From assembly GCA_905215395.1 (NCBI GenBank), contig CAJMQA010000051.1, positions 1-15,180 of the forward strand: 15,180 bases of DNA, given 5' to 3'. The position numbers and the translations under genes were made by a program. Positions within the stretch are counted from its first letter, which is position 1, and the number at the start of each line of letters is the position of its first letter. This DNA comes from an uncultured bacterium. GTDB taxonomy: Bacteria; Bacteroidota; Bacteroidia; Bacteroidales; Marinifilaceae. This document shows, one piece after another, positions 13,306 to 15,180 of this stretch. Below the pieces are notes generated by a model. It was given only the letters and a program-made list of their open reading frames with translations. It did not search any database and was not told the origin of the DNA.

Positions 13306-15180
13306 ATGAAGAGATTCGGTTTATTGGTCATCATTGTATTTATTGTGGGGAAAGTACTGGCTGTTCCTGTTCAGCCGGATTCTGTCCGCATGGATACTAC
13401 CAATGAACGTGATTTTGTGGTTCCGATTTATAATCATTTTGAACGGGATACCCTGATTCCTATTATTTTTCAGGATGCCGGTCAGGGTATGCAGACCAAA
13501 ATGGCAACGGTATTTTTACCCGATAGCCTGATCCGGGATACGCTGGTCTACGAATATACCAAGATCAAAAATTTTGCTTATAAAAACAGGTGGACAAAGG
13601 AATTATATAAGATGGTTTTTGTGAATCCTAAAAGAGGCTATCTGAATGTAATGCGAACCCAGAACAGTGAAGAACGTTTTCGGGAGTATACCGGGAAAAT
13701 CATAAATAGTTTATCGGTTAAGATATTGCCTCCCTATGGCTCCAGTGTGTACGATACTACCTATATCGAGGAAGATATGGACTGGCTCAAAAACCTGGCC
13801 AATAAGACACATATGAAAACGGCTGAAAGCGTTATCCGCAAGCAGTTGACTTTTAGGCCTGGTATGCCTTTACTGCCGTTTGAACTGGTGCAGAATGAAA
13901 TATTGTTACGCAGGCTGGATTATATCGACGATGCTACGATTATGGTCAGTGAGGTGGAAAACGATACAAATCTGGTAAACGTAACGGTAATATGTAAAGA
14001 TCAGTTGTCCTGGGGAGCCACTGTAGAATCTAATTTTATCAATTCTTTTTCAATAGGCCTTGAAAATAAGAATTTTATGAAATTGGGACATGTGTTGAAT
14101 TATGAATTCAGTTATAAGGGAACCAAAGATCAGAAGTGGGGGAATAAACTGGAATATAAGGTAAATAGCTTGTGGGGAACTCATATCGATATCTGGGGAT
14201 ATTACCGGAATGATTATCTGGAAAAACAGGTCCGGGTGGAAATGGAGCGGAAATTCCTGACCTCTCAGATGAAATGGGCCGGGGGTATTTCTGCTGGCCG
14301 GGTATTTTATTCTGATGATTTGCCCGACAGGAATGTCACACGTTTGGACGAACTTTTCAATTATCATTATCAGGACGTGTGGCTGGGGAAATCTTTCCTT
14401 CTGCCTTTCCGGTATAGTTACAATCAGAATATCTATTTAACGGGACGTTTTTTTACTACTCTGTTTAATAACCGCCCTTTGGTATCCGATGATACCAATC
14501 ATTTGTATTATAATCGTCTGGATTATTTTACTGCCTTGACATATACTAAAATCAAGTATTACAAAGCCAATCTGATCTATGACTTCGGACGTACGGAGGA
14601 TATTCCTGCGGGTTTATTTCTCAGTATGATATTGGGATTTGAAGATAGTGAATTTGAAAATTATGGCTATCTGGGAGCAATTGCCCATTATTCTCATTTC
14701 AATAAATTTTCCGAGCGTTTCTATTCCATTGAAGCTGCTTTAGGATCCTATGTCGGAGAGAATGGTTTTACCAGAGGGGTATTTAAAGTAGCGGGAAAGC
14801 ATATCAGTAATCTGATCGGATTGGGGAATTGGAAATTCCGTTTTTATAATGACGTTAATTATGTGAGGGGCATCCGCCGTTTCCCTTCCGATAATCTGTA
14901 CATGGAAGATTATAATATCCGGGGATTTTCTTCAGATACCCTGACAGGAAATCAAAAAATTTCAGTTGCTCTGGCTACTACCTTTTTCCTTCCGTATATA
15001 AAGAAGGGATTCAGGACATCCGTTTCCGCATTTGTGGATGCAGGTGTAATAGCTCCGGATAAGGTGCCTTTATCTAAGACCAAGACTTATTGGGGGTTAG
15101 GGGTGGCACTTAATCTCAGGAATGATAATGTTGTGATTAAAAATCTGACTTTACGATTGGCTTTTTATCCGACAATTCCT
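13306..15180 (+). CDS. POTRA/beta-barrel outer membrane protein (Omp85/surface-antigen-like), partial
   Basis: The frame is open from the ATG at 13306 to the window end (625 residues, no stop). A signal peptide (about 1-19, ending VLA) is clear. Residues about 130-235 look like a POTRA-type segment, with IRKQLTFRPGMPL (178-190), LVQNEILLRRLDYIDDATI (194-212, an example of the family's helix-then-strand pattern) and VNVTVICKDQ. The rest is a run of alternating, aromatic-rich strands typical of a barrel, with a late FVDAGV motif near 590 as in other Omp85-related proteins. GAGG at 13295-13298, 7 nt before the ATG, is an unusually good Shine-Dalgarno for this group and supports the start. An ATG at 13293 is in another frame. 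It follows apbE by 42 nt. The substrate is unknown, and the POTRA/barrel family call is inferred from pattern, not from a signature motif. Confidence 0.8.
   Translation, partial: MKRFGLLVIIVFIVGKVLAVPVQPDSVRMDTTNERDFVVPIYNHFERDTLIPIIFQDAGQGMQTKMATVFLPDSLIRDTLVYEYTKIKNFAYKNRWTKELYKMVFVNPKRGYLNVMRTQNSEERFREYTGKIINSLSVKILPPYGSSVYDTTYIEEDMDWLKNLANKTHMKTAESVIRKQLTFRPGMPLLPFELVQNEILLRRLDYIDDATIMVSEVENDTNLVNVTVICKDQLSWGATVESNFINSFSIGLENKNFMKLGHVLNYEFSYKGTKDQKWGNKLEYKVNSLWGTHIDIWGYYRNDYLEKQVRVEMERKFLTSQMKWAGGISAGRVFYSDDLPDRNVTRLDELFNYHYQDVWLGKSFLLPFRYSYNQNIYLTGRFFTTLFNNRPLVSDDTNHLYYNRLDYFTALTYTKIKYYKANLIYDFGRTEDIPAGLFLSMILGFEDSEFENYGYLGAIAHYSHFNKFSERFYSIEAALGSYVGENGFTRGVFKVAGKHISNLIGLGNWKFRFYNDVNYVRGIRRFPSDNLYMEDYNIRGFSSDTLTGNQKISVALATTFFLPYIKKGFRTSVSAFVDAGVIAPDKVPLSKTKTYWGLGVALNLRNDNVVIKNLTLRLAFYPTIP

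Overview
The window looks like chromosomal DNA from an anaerobic member of the Bacteroidales (Bacteroidota). The evidence is the set of families (a Bacteroidota-type patatin/outer-membrane-barrel fusion, a [FeFe]-hydrogenase maturase, a short sigma-54 type regulator), A-rich start regions that mostly lack Shine-Dalgarno sequences, and repeated TAnnTTTG -7 boxes between genes. An Odoribacter/Butyricimonas-like origin is possible, but the sequence alone does not fix the genus. Gene density is high. I see no insertion sequence, prophage, CRISPR array, tRNA or rRNA.

Layout: (1) 1-2224, minus strand: the N-terminal half of an MsbA-type ABC exporter (cut by the window start) downstream of purB, with a hairpin terminator between them. 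(2) 2340-4526, plus strand: a two-gene membrane operon, a CysZ/EI24-like protein followed by an NfeD-type membrane serine protease. (3) 4584-6190, minus strand: a TetR repressor and a ketoacyl-ACP synthase III (FabH-like) with an intact Cys-His-Asn triad. A strong palindrome lies just upstream of tetR. (4) 6501-7457, plus strand: a YitT family membrane protein, ending in a terminator shared with the next unit. (5) 7500-9856, minus strand: a NtrC-like response regulator without a DNA-binding domain, followed after 14 nt by hydF. (6) 9990-15180, plus strand: a patatin-POTRA-barrel protein, then an ApbE flavin transferase lipoprotein and a second POTRA/barrel outer-membrane protein that runs off the end.

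Together these are mostly envelope genes (exporter, NfeD protease, two outer-membrane barrel proteins, flavin transferase) mixed with purine synthesis, acyl-chain synthesis and anaerobic hydrogen metabolism. No wholly new system stands out. The points most worth following are the pairing of a DNA-binding-domain-less sigma-54 activator with an isolated hydF, the overlapping palindromes upstream of the tetR-fabH-like unit, and the inverted repeat that contains the -7 box of the patatin gene.
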